Shown here: positions 40,592-48,264 of the stretch, piece by piece | How the letters are laid out: each line of letters starts with the position of its first letter | How positions within the stretch are numbered: position 1 is the first letter of the stretch | From: G963701675 sp963701675 | GTDB taxonomy: Bacteria; Planctomycetota; Planctomycetia; Gemmatales; Gemmataceae | DNA: 64,000 nt | Direction of reading: 5' to 3' | NCBI GenBank assembly: GCA_963701675.1 | Contig: OY969623.1 | Location: 6,944,001 to 7,008,000 of the forward strand | The notes under the pieces: model-generated | The model's input: only the letters and a program-made list of their open reading frames with translations | Databases searched by the model: none | Told to the model about the DNA's origin: nothing | Program-made: the position numbers and the translations under genes

Positions 40592-41669
40592 ACGGAAAGT
40601 TCGGGTACGGCACCTCGACTGCCGTCACTGTATACGTGTACTCGCCGGCTGGCCCATCTGGTATCTCAACCGTGAACGTATCCTTTCCTTCTTTTTCATG
40701 CCGCCGACCGTCGGGAGATACGACAGTGAGACGCAACTTCGCGCCTTGGTTAGCGAAGCCGAGCGCGAACTGGAGCGCCGCCGGTTTCGACAAGTGGTAC
40801 TTTTGCGTCACCGAAGGGCTGCCCGCTGAGGCGCTTAACAGGCTCTGCTGCTGCGGCGAAAAGCCGCCGGAGACCATGCGTTTCGCGATTTTGGCTTCGA
40901 TCTTTGCCGTCACCGCTGCAAAGACGAGATGCTTCAGGAGTTTCAATTCCGTTTCGGTGCTCTGCTTCTCGTTGTGAAACGATGTGAAGATGACACTCCC
41001 TTCCCGATGTGCAAACTTCACTAAGAGCGGTGCCTCAGTGGGCGAGCCACGCATCGGCCTGTATTCACCGCGGAGATAGATTTTGACATCGGGCCCGGCA
41101 AAAGCCGCGGGACGCCATTGCGCCAAATCAAAATGCAGCGGCACACTCCGGCCAAGTTGATCCGCCAGGCTCTTGTCCACGACATCCGCGGTAACTTCAC
41201 CGGCCCGGCCTTCGTTCACCGTCGCGCGATCCACAACCTCCGGGAATGCCTCCGCAATAAGACGAAACCGCAGGTCGGACGCATAGAGCGTTCCTCCCTT
41301 GGCAACGAATTCACGCAAGCTTTCCACGGTCCGACGATCCACGTCCTTTGTCTCAGCACATGTGAGAAACACGACATCGAACTCGGCGAGTCTTTTCGGG
41401 TCGTCCAAGTCGGCCATCGAAATCGACGAGTAGTGATAACCCTGGCCAAGGGTATCCAGCAGCTTCCCCATGTTGTCGTACTTCGGCGGCGTCACCGCGA
41501 GTCGCAGCGGCTTCGGCGGTTCCGACGCGGCGACTTCCTCGACTTTCAATTGGGGCTGCTGTTTCAGTTCCACTGAGCCCTTGCGGTCGAGTCCGAACAC
41601 GGCCGCAACGGCGACCAACAAGGCAGCGCCGACACCGATGTCGGTGATGAGTTGATAACGTGTGTTCAT
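40554..41669 (-). CDS. Membrane-anchored amidotransferase-fold (ThuA/DUF4159-like) protein
   Basis: This 371-residue protein has a single N-terminal helix (DIGVGAALLVAVAAVFGL) and then a linker. The domain at about 55-230 has the alternating strands of a class I glutamine-amidotransferase-like fold: RLAVTPPKYDNMGKLLDTLG, EFDVVFLTCAETKDVD, LREFVAKGGTLYASDLRF, and HREGSVIFTSFHNEKQ. A beta-sandwich lies at the C terminus (ALQFALGFANQGAKLRLTV to the end). DUF4159/ThuA relatives share this layout and are not active amidotransferases. It is transcribed together with the FHA gene (24-base gap) toward the PP2C gene. Confidence 0.65.
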   Translation of the reverse strand: MNTRYQLITDIGVGAALLVAVAAVFGLDRKGSVELKQQPQLKVEEVAASEPPKPLRLAVTPPKYDNMGKLLDTLGQGYHYSSISMADLDDPKRLAEFDVVFLTCAETKDVDRRTVESLREFVAKGGTLYASDLRFRLIAEAFPEVVDRATVNEGRAGEVTADVVDKSLADQLGRSVPLHFDLAQWRPAAFAGPDVKIYLRGEYRPMRGSPTEAPLLVKFAHREGSVIFTSFHNEKQSTETELKLLKHLVFAAVTAKIEAKIAKRMVSGGFSPQQQSLLSASAGSPSVTQKYHLSKPAALQFALGFANQGAKLRLTVVSPDGRRHEKEGKDTFTVEIPDGPAGEYTYTVTAVEVPYPNFPFTLTIGEPKGTQ

Positions 41670-41693
41670 CGTTTTGCTCTCTCGGTGAGGACC

Positions 41694-42791
41694 TTAGAAC
41701 ATCAAGTCGTCCACAAGGCAGTAACGAGTGCCCGGCGTTCCCGGCCAGGTGCGGCCGCACTTCGGGCATTGATCGGGGTTCATTGCCACCGGCGCTGTCC
41801 GTACCGCGGCGGTCGCCGTGGCTGTTTTGGCACCGGCGGAGACGGTTGCGCGTCGGGGCACCGATGCTATCTGCGCATGTGGCGCAGGAATGCTCTGCGC
41901 GGGGATTGCTTCAGGCGCGTGCGCGGTGCTGCGACGCTGACGCTCGTTAAAGGTCACGTAGTTGGTTCCGAACGCGATCACATCGCCGTCCTTCAATATC
42001 TGTCTTCCCTGTAATGGCTGCCTGTTCAAGCGTGTGCCGATTCGAGTGTTGTTGTCCTCGACCACAAAGCTTCCGTTGGGCTGGCGCGTGATCCGTACAT
42101 GCTCGATTTCCAACTCTTTGCCCCATTGTCCAAGGAAGGGCATCGCGACATGTTCCCCGCGGCCTAGTACCGTTACCGGGGCGCTCAAGATCAACTGCCG
42201 GCCGGTCCGGTAGCCGTCGACGACGGTCAGCCATGCATCCTTCAGCACCACCTGCACCAGGCCAACCAACGCGCCGATGGAGATTCCCAGGACGACGAAA
42301 GCCGCCGCTCGGCTCGGCATACCGCTCGTTGAGGCAATCACGTTGACGATGAAATCAAACAAAAGGCCGCCGACAAGTCCGCCCAAACCGCCGCCGATCA
42401 AGCCGTTCCGAATCTTGTTCTTCGAACGGTCGTAGAGACCCTCGGCCACACCGATTCCCATTCCCATAATGGCCCAACCGACAGCACGAGGAACGCCGAT
42501 CGAGAACAACAGGTCGCCCAAAAATCCACCGATGGCGCCGCCGACCAAGCCGCACAACATTCCGGGAACGAGCCGCGCCAATAGTTGCTTCCAATTCGCA
42601 TTGGAGAACCCGGCGACGAGGTTCAGTCCTCCGCCGATGGTGGCTCCTACCAGTGCGGCTACCAGGACGACTTGAAGCCGTGACGCCGCGGTGTCATTGC
42701 GGAGGAGAATAAACTCGCACACCAGCCAGGCGACAAACGCCGCCCAGCCGCCCACGATCGCGCTGTAATAGATGAATCGGTTGAGTGACAT
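41694..42791 (-). CDS. FHA and zinc-ribbon membrane protein
   Basis: This 365-residue protein has Gly-rich membrane helices in the first 185 residues (for example VVLVAALVGATIGGGLNLVAG and LVPGMLCGLVGGAIGGFLGDL). From about residue 205 it has an FHA domain: VTVLGRGEHV, IEHVRITR, the loop NNTRIGTRLN, and GDVIAFG. FHA domains bind phosphothreonine. A Pro/Ala-rich linker leads to a C-terminal zinc ribbon (CPKCGRTWPG, then YC). It is intact and first in a two-gene unit facing the kinase-phosphatase genes; I infer it as the reader of phosphorylation made by the cluster kinase. Confidence 0.78.
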   Translation of the reverse strand: MSLNRFIYYSAIVGGWAAFVAWLVCEFILLRNDTAASRLQVVLVAALVGATIGGGLNLVAGFSNANWKQLLARLVPGMLCGLVGGAIGGFLGDLLFSIGVPRAVGWAIMGMGIGVAEGLYDRSKNKIRNGLIGGGLGGLVGGLLFDFIVNVIASTSGMPSRAAAFVVLGISIGALVGLVQVVLKDAWLTVVDGYRTGRQLILSAPVTVLGRGEHVAMPFLGQWGKELEIEHVRITRQPNGSFVVEDNNTRIGTRLNRQPLQGRQILKDGDVIAFGTNYVTFNERQRRSTAHAPEAIPAQSIPAPHAQIASVPRRATVSAGAKTATATAAVRTAPVAMNPDQCPKCGRTWPGTPGTRYCLVDDLMF

Positions 42792-43147
42792 GATGTCCCC
42801 GATGCGAGAAGGATAGTCACCGAAATCCTTAGGTCAATCTTTCGATCATAACCATTCGCCGGCGGTTCTTCCAGTAGCTAGGGGAAGTAGAATTTTGTTT
42901 TGGCAGGCTGACACCCCGGGTAAAGCGGGGCACAACTAGTGCGCACTTCCTTTCGCGAGCCTACGGAAAGTTGCTGCGCAGTTCTTGGGAGGCCCACATG
43001 TCAAAATGGGCAAGTGCGCTCAACCCCAATGATTGCCTAGTTTTGTGTCTTTTTCCGAGTCGCGCCGCTTGCGATGAGTGATCCGGCGCGCGGATTGCAG
43101 TTGCTATCGCCGACGCCACACCGTTTTTCTTTTGATGGAGGAAACCC
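42792..43147. other. Divergent intergenic region between the FHA gene and csrA
   Basis: This 356-base region should hold the promoters of both genes. I see no clear regulatory site apart from the GGAGG at 43137-43141, the ribosome-binding site of csrA. The central part is GC-rich with CCCCG/CGGGG at about 42915-42932. Confidence 0.5.
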
Positions 43148-43351
43148 ATGTTGGTTCTTACGCGCAAGGCTGGCCAACGCATCGTGATTGGAGATATCAC
43201 GGTACACATCGCGGAAATCCGTCACAATCGCATCCGGGTTGCCATCGACGCACCTCGCGACATCCCCATTCTTCGGGCGGAACTCGCCGAACCGGTGTAT
43301 GAGGAAATTCCGTACGAGAGCTCGGATGGAGAACTGCTCGCCGTACGATAA
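43148..43351 (+). CDS. csrA: CsrA-type RNA-binding regulator
   Basis: This 67-residue protein matches CsrA/RsmA: it begins MLVLTRKAGQRIVIGD, with the RNA-binding β1 strand, and continues VHIAEIRHNRIRVAIDAPRDIPILRAEL. CsrA dimers bind GGA motifs in mRNA leaders and block translation or alter stability. The ribosome-binding site GGAGG at 43137-43141 is itself a GGA motif and could allow autoregulation. It is intact and not next to flagellar genes here, unlike in many bacteria. Confidence 0.93.
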   Translation: MLVLTRKAGQRIVIGDITVHIAEIRHNRIRVAIDAPRDIPILRAELAEPVYEEIPYESSDGELLAVR

Positions 43352-43408
43352 GTTGCGGGCAGGGTACGCGCTTTGCTTGATTTCCCACCGGGAGCCTTGG
43401 AATACACC

Positions 43409-43609
43409 ATGCACGAGCGCCGAACCCTCATAAGCGCTGCAGCAATCGTCTTACGTCGGATGGACGATATAAACGCGCAGATACTCGCGGGTAGCGTGCC
43501 CATAGGAAGTGCGCTATGCGAAGCGGAGCGACTGCGGCTTCAGTGGGGATTGTTAATGGCAGAATGGAACGATCGCCACACGATCGAGTCACACCCTGAG
43601 CTCGAGTAA
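43409..43609 (+). CDS. Small unknown protein downstream of csrA
   Basis: This reading frame of 66 residues (start MHERRTLISAAAIVL) lies 57 bases after csrA. A TGGAA lies at a good distance from the ATG; a TTG/ATG start at 43373 is also open. The sequence is helical and mildly acidic, with no recognised domain. It could be a CsrA partner, but that is inference only. Confidence 0.5.
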   Translation: MHERRTLISAAAIVLRRMDDINAQILAGSVPIGSALCEAERLRLQWGLLMAEWNDRHTIESHPELE

Positions 43610-43632
43610 GCGCGTAACTGCGAACAGCATGC

Positions 43633-45252
43633 TCATGCCCACCGCATGCCTTCCTTTCGTGTGCCGCAAATGAACACTTCCATTCCGAGTGCCTCGGCCA
43701 TTGACGCCTTGGTCAAAAGGACCTTGTCGGCTGCCGCCGCATCGTTTGCGTACGCGACCTGAATGTGATTGCTCTTATGCCGAGCCATCATTTGGTCACG
43801 AGTAACACCGTAGGTGATGGCATGCATGATGGGCCATTGGGGGGTCGTAGCTTCCCAGCGGCGTTGCGTTTCCTTGTGCGGTAGTGCAACAACTACGGCG
43901 CGCCCGACGTCAATTTTCAGACGATTGTCCTCGACATAGGTTCGGGACCACACAATCTCGCCGGGCTTGGAAATCCCTTTCAGCGTCCCGCCGCCATTGG
44001 GGAAGTACATGGCCGGTTGGCGCTCGCTCGACGCTCCGTTCCAACCACCCACGAAATGCGCCGGCGGGGCCGAACCACTGATCAGAAATACCCAAACGTA
44101 TTCAGTGGTTGTGCCCGACTGATCCCAATCGCCCCAACGCAAGTCATGGAGCGTGTTCTCCACGGGTTGCTGCATCGCCTTATGAACGCGATAGGTCATG
44201 AGGCCGTCCAATCCGGCACACTCATCGACTTCGTTGAAGTGCGGCAACGGTTCACCTTCGTAGAGAACGCGTGACCCGTCACGGCTTCGCACCGGAGGCC
44301 GATCCGCGTTATTCAATGTTCCCTCTACCAGATCGCTGGCCGGCATTAGGCCCTTCAGCCCCTGTTGATACTGAATGCCTATGGTGGCGCAACCGAAGTC
44401 GTCGGCCATGCGCACGGCGCCGATGTACATCTTGCATTGCATCAAGATCTGGGCGTCCGTCAGGTCTGTCTCATGATCAGGCCCGGTAACGAAGTGCAAC
44501 CCGCGTGTCTCCATCCAAAGCCGAACGGCAAGCGCCTCCGCGTCGTCAACTTGAGTGGACTCGTAGTAGAGCACCGACTGACTGAGTCTTTCTTTGAACA
44601 CGCCGACCGGATGCAAGAGTTCGTCGGGGATGATCGCGTTGTACATCCCCATGCAACCCTCGTCGAAAACGCCCATAATTGCTTTCTCACGACGGAGCTG
44701 TGCTGCCAACGCTACACCGAGCGCTTTTTCATTTTCAGCGACTTTCACGCGTGCAAGCGGTTGGACGTGACTGGTGTCGTAGGCGATGCTTCCGGTTACT
44801 AGCCATTGTCGCAACCGCTCACGGAACGGCGTAGCAGTGAAGTCTTCACCCCAGATCGTGGCGTATTTGACCCCGGCTTTGGTCAACGAACCGTTCAGGT
44901 TGAGCATGCCCACCAGGCCGGGCCAAGTGCCGGACCAGTTGGCGGCAGTGAGGATCGGGCCACGATGGGTAATCAGGCCGTGTAGGACATGATGAGAGTA
45001 TTGCCACACGGCTTCGGCCACGATGAGGCGAGCTTCCGGGTCGATACCTGCGAAGACGCGCATTCCCTCCTTCTGCGAACCAATGAAACCGTGTTTTTCG
45101 GCCTCCTTGTACGGATGAGCGCGCACCACGCGGAACCCGCACACAGCGACTGCCTCGCTCAGGGCGGACTCCATCTCCCGTTGCGCCGGCCAACATTTCT
45201 GATTGGCTGAAAGTCGCAGATCGCCACTGGCAACTAGATAAACGTCTGTCAC
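43633..45252 (-). CDS. L-fucose/L-arabinose isomerase-fold protein
   Basis: The protein has 539 residues and is intact. Its layout resembles the FucI/AraA family: a first Rossmann-like part ([27 protein letters not shown]), a central part with [33 protein letters not shown] and [26 protein letters not shown], and a C-terminal part with WWD-like residues and [26 protein letters not shown]. Family members convert aldoses to ketoses with Mn. The exact sugar cannot be assigned. It is divergent from the sigma-WD40 gene across an inverted repeat. Confidence 0.7.
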   Translation of the reverse strand: MTDVYLVASGDLRLSANQKCWPAQREMESALSEAVAVCGFRVVRAHPYKEAEKHGFIGSQKEGMRVFAGIDPEARLIVAEAVWQYSHHVLHGLITHRGPILTAANWSGTWPGLVGMLNLNGSLTKAGVKYATIWGEDFTATPFRERLRQWLVTGSIAYDTSHVQPLARVKVAENEKALGVALAAQLRREKAIMGVFDEGCMGMYNAIIPDELLHPVGVFKERLSQSVLYYESTQVDDAEALAVRLWMETRGLHFVTGPDHETDLTDAQILMQCKMYIGAVRMADDFGCATIGIQYQQGLKGLMPASDLVEGTLNNADRPPVRSRDGSRVLYEGEPLPHFNEVDECAGLDGLMTYRVHKAMQQPVENTLHDLRWGDWDQSGTTTEYVWVFLISGSAPPAHFVGGWNGASSERQPAMYFPNGGGTLKGISKPGEIVWSRTYVEDNRLKIDVGRAVVVALPHKETQRRWEATTPQWPIMHAITYGVTRDQMMARHKSNHIQVAYANDAAAADKVLLTKASMAEALGMEVFICGTRKEGMRWA

Positions 45253-45292
45253 GTCAGTCAGCCCGGTTAAGGCGTCAATGTTGTACTAGAAA

Positions 45293-45316
45293 CGTCGTGT
45301 TTTCCAAGACACGACG
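45293..45316. repeat. Inverted repeat between divergent genes
   Basis: CGTCGTGT (45293-45300) and ACACGACG (45309-45316) form a perfect 8-base inverted repeat with an 8-base loop. It lies between the starts of the isomerase gene and the sigma-WD40 gene and could be an operator or a terminator of leader transcription. Confidence 0.45.
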
Positions 45317-45399
45317 CCTTCGCATTGTCACCCGAAAAAAAGTCATATCGTTTCTCTCCTCTGCCGGCACTATGTATGGGAGAAATGGAGCACAGGCCA

Positions 45400-48240
45400 A
45401 TGGCCAATCGGCGATTCGGACAGATTGTTGGGCATTTGCGCCAGCTCGTCGGCTCGGCCGCCGAGGATGTCAGCGATGGACAATTGTTGGAACGCTTTGC
45501 CGTCCGTCGAGAGGAGGCGGCGTTTGATGCCCTGATGCGTCGGCATGGCCGTATGGTGCTCGGCGTTTGCGGTCGCGTGCTTAACAACGAATCGGACATT
45601 GAAGACGCCTTTCAAGCCACCTTCCTTCTCCTCGCGCGCAAGGCCGGATCGATTCGCGAACGGCAGTCGGTCGGGAGTTGGCTGCATGGCGTGGCCTACA
45701 GGCTCGCCGTGCGCTCCAAGGCAGACGCGGCGAGGCGACAAATCCATGAGCGACGGCGCGAGCACGAGCGTGTCGCCTTGGAACCCTTGTACGTCGTGGC
45801 CTGGCAGGAGTTACAGCAGGTGCTGGACGAGGAAGTCCAGCGTCTTCCCGATAAATACCGCTTACCGTTGGTGCTTTTTTACCTGGAAGGCAACACCCAA
45901 GAAGAAGTTGCCCAGAGATTGAGTTGGCCCATCGGCACGGTGCGAGGTCGACTTGCGCAGGCTCGGGAGTTGCTACGTCGGCGACTCGAACGCCGCGGCC
46001 TCACGCTTGGATCGGGTGCCCTGGCGACGATGCTGACCGTCGCGACCACCTCGGTCGCAGTACCGACACAGTTGGCAGCCTCCACGGCGCTGTCTGCCTC
46101 GCTGACCATGGCCGGTCAGGCCGCGGGAGTGCCGGTCCGAGTAATTGGCCTGGCGGACAGTCTGATTCGGACATGGTTCATCGCCAAGCTGAAGACTATC
46201 GGTGCGCTCGTCCTAACGGTCGGTGTGCTTGCCGGCGGTGTGGGACTTGTTGCGCATTACCGAAAGACGGCCGATATCCGTGAGCCATTGGCGCCGAACA
46301 CTCAGCCGACGCTTGTTGCGGCACCGGTCGCGCCAACCGTTGCTAAGCCCTTGCCGAGAGATGCATTCGGCGACCTCCTGCCTGAGGGTGCCTTGTCTCG
46401 GCTCGGCACCAACCGGTTGCGCGCCGGCCGCCAACTCTACGGCTCCACGTTCTCACCTGACGGCAAATTGGTGACGGCACCCGGCGAAGACGCGGTTCTC
46501 TTTTGGGACGCGAGCACCGGCGAAGAAATCTTCCGCCTCGAAGGTCACCAAGGCCGAGTGTTTCCGATTGCCTTTTCGCCGGCCGGTGACCTGTTGGCCA
46601 CGGGCGGCGCCGATCAGACGATACGGCTCTGGGATGCATTGACGAGAAAAGAACTTCGTCGCTTCGAAGGACATGGCGGCGTCGTCGCTGCCATTGTCTT
46701 CTCTCGCGATGGCAAGCTCCTCGTCTCCGGGAGTATGGATAAGACGGTTCGCGTGTGGGACGTCGCACATGGCGAAGAACTTCGCCGACTTGGCCGGCCG
46801 AACGTGTCGCTCGATCACTTTCCCCGTGGCTTCTTTCCGGATAACCGAAGCGTCATCACACTCGACCACAAAAACGTCGTTTACATTTGGGACGTTACAA
46901 CAGGCGAGGAACGTCGGCATTTCGATCCGAAGCTGGATGCGTTGGACCGGGTTGCCCTTTCCCCCGACGGCGCGCTCCTGGCTGCCAGCGTCCAAGACAA
47001 ATCGGCCGTACGGATTTGGGAGATTGCGACCGGCAAGGAATTCCCGCCGTGCGAGGGGCATCGCACTTCCATAAGATCGTTGACGTTCTCGGCTGACGGA
47101 AAGACGCTTGTCACCAGTGCAGGCGACCGCACAATGCGATTCTGGGACGTGGCCACGGGGACGCAAAAACGGCGGCTAGATTTGGACCACGGCCAGGACG
47201 AAGGACTGGTGTTTTCGCCGGACGGCCGTGTCTTGGCCTCCGGACAACTGGGCTCCATCCGCCTTTGGGATGTGGACTCCGGCCGCGAACAGATTGAAAT
47301 GAAAGGCCATCGAGCCCAGATTCGAATGGTCGCATTCGCCCCGGACGGCCGCTCGGTCATCTCTGGAGGCCGCGACAACACCGTCTGCTGGTGGGACACG
47401 CCGACCAATCGCTTGGTCCATCAATGGCGCGGCGGCCTCGGCCAGAACGTAGCCGCCCTGGCGCTTTCACCCGACGGCCTGACACTGGCATCCCGGACGA
47501 CACCCGACGGCGCCATCACTTTGCATGACTCACGTACCGGGAATGAGATCCGACAACTTCGCGGCCACAAGGGCACGCAAGCTTCAATCGACGTCTTGCA
47601 GGCTGCCTATTCCCCGGATGGTCGAACCTTGTTGTCCGGTGGATTCGACCAAACGGTCCGACTCTGGGACGTCGCGGAGGGCCGTGAGTTACGCCGGCTG
47701 ACGGGCAAGCTGCCGCAGGTGACCGCGGTTGCATTCTCGCCTTGTGGGCGCTTCGTCGCTTCCGGTGGCCTAGATGGAACTCTGCATATCTGGAATCCCG
47801 AGAGTGTCGATCCACGGCACCGCTGTGCCGGCCCTGCCGACCCAGTGCGGGCCGTGGCTTTTTCACCCAAAGGTGACACACTCGCGGTCGCACACGGCCG
47901 ACATTACGCCGGCGGTGACGGCGTCATCTTGTTGTGGGATGCGACAACGGGCAAGCAGATTATGAAACTCGAAGGCCATACGGTGCGCTCTCACGCGGTG
48001 GCGTTTTCACCAGACGGACGCGTGCTCGCCACAGCCGGCGCCGATTGCAAAGTCCGTCTTTGGGACGTGGCCACGGGATGTGTTATCCGTACGTTCGAAG
48101 GTCACCGGGGCGCTGTCACTGCTCTCGTCTTTTCACAAGACGGTCGGCATCTCGCCTCGGGCGGCATGGATACGACTGTACTGATTTGGCCCATGAATGT
48201 GGATGAAGACCGGGTCAAGGTATCCGGTGGTTTCAAATAG
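45400..48240 (+). CDS. ECF sigma factor fused to a WD40 propeller
   Basis: This protein has about 946 residues from the ATG at 45400. The N-terminal ECF part has region 2 (DALMRRHGRMVLGVCGRVL, DIEDAFQATFLLLARKAGSI) and region 4 (LEGNTQEEVAQRLSWPIGTVRGRLAQARELLRRRL). A hydrophobic segment (LKTIGALVLTVGVLAGGVGLVAHY) lies at about residues 265-288 and is likely a membrane helix. The C-terminal 600 residues hold about eleven or twelve WD40 repeats, such as GHQGRVFPIAFSPAGDLLATGGADQTIRLWDA. The likely role is a membrane-held sigma factor whose propeller senses an extracytoplasmic state. It is intact and upstream of the ELWxxDGT gene. Confidence 0.88.
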   Translation: MANRRFGQIVGHLRQLVGSAAEDVSDGQLLERFAVRREEAAFDALMRRHGRMVLGVCGRVLNNESDIEDAFQATFLLLARKAGSIRERQSVGSWLHGVAYRLAVRSKADAARRQIHERRREHERVALEPLYVVAWQELQQVLDEEVQRLPDKYRLPLVLFYLEGNTQEEVAQRLSWPIGTVRGRLAQARELLRRRLERRGLTLGSGALATMLTVATTSVAVPTQLAASTALSASLTMAGQAAGVPVRVIGLADSLIRTWFIAKLKTIGALVLTVGVLAGGVGLVAHYRKTADIREPLAPNTQPTLVAAPVAPTVAKPLPRDAFGDLLPEGALSRLGTNRLRAGRQLYGSTFSPDGKLVTAPGEDAVLFWDASTGEEIFRLEGHQGRVFPIAFSPAGDLLATGGADQTIRLWDALTRKELRRFEGHGGVVAAIVFSRDGKLLVSGSMDKTVRVWDVAHGEELRRLGRPNVSLDHFPRGFFPDNRSVITLDHKNVVYIWDVTTGEERRHFDPKLDALDRVALSPDGALLAASVQDKSAVRIWEIATGKEFPPCEGHRTSIRSLTFSADGKTLVTSAGDRTMRFWDVATGTQKRRLDLDHGQDEGLVFSPDGRVLASGQLGSIRLWDVDSGREQIEMKGHRAQIRMVAFAPDGRSVISGGRDNTVCWWDTPTNRLVHQWRGGLGQNVAALALSPDGLTLASRTTPDGAITLHDSRTGNEIRQLRGHKGTQASIDVLQAAYSPDGRTLLSGGFDQTVRLWDVAEGRELRRLTGKLPQVTAVAFSPCGRFVASGGLDGTLHIWNPESVDPRHRCAGPADPVRAVAFSPKGDTLAVAHGRHYAGGDGVILLWDATTGKQIMKLEGHTVRSHAVAFSPDGRVLATAGADCKVRLWDVATGCVIRTFEGHRGAVTALVFSQDGRHLASGGMDTTVLIWPMNVDEDRVKVSGGFK

Positions 48241-48264
48241 AATCTAATCGGAGGAGAACTTGTC

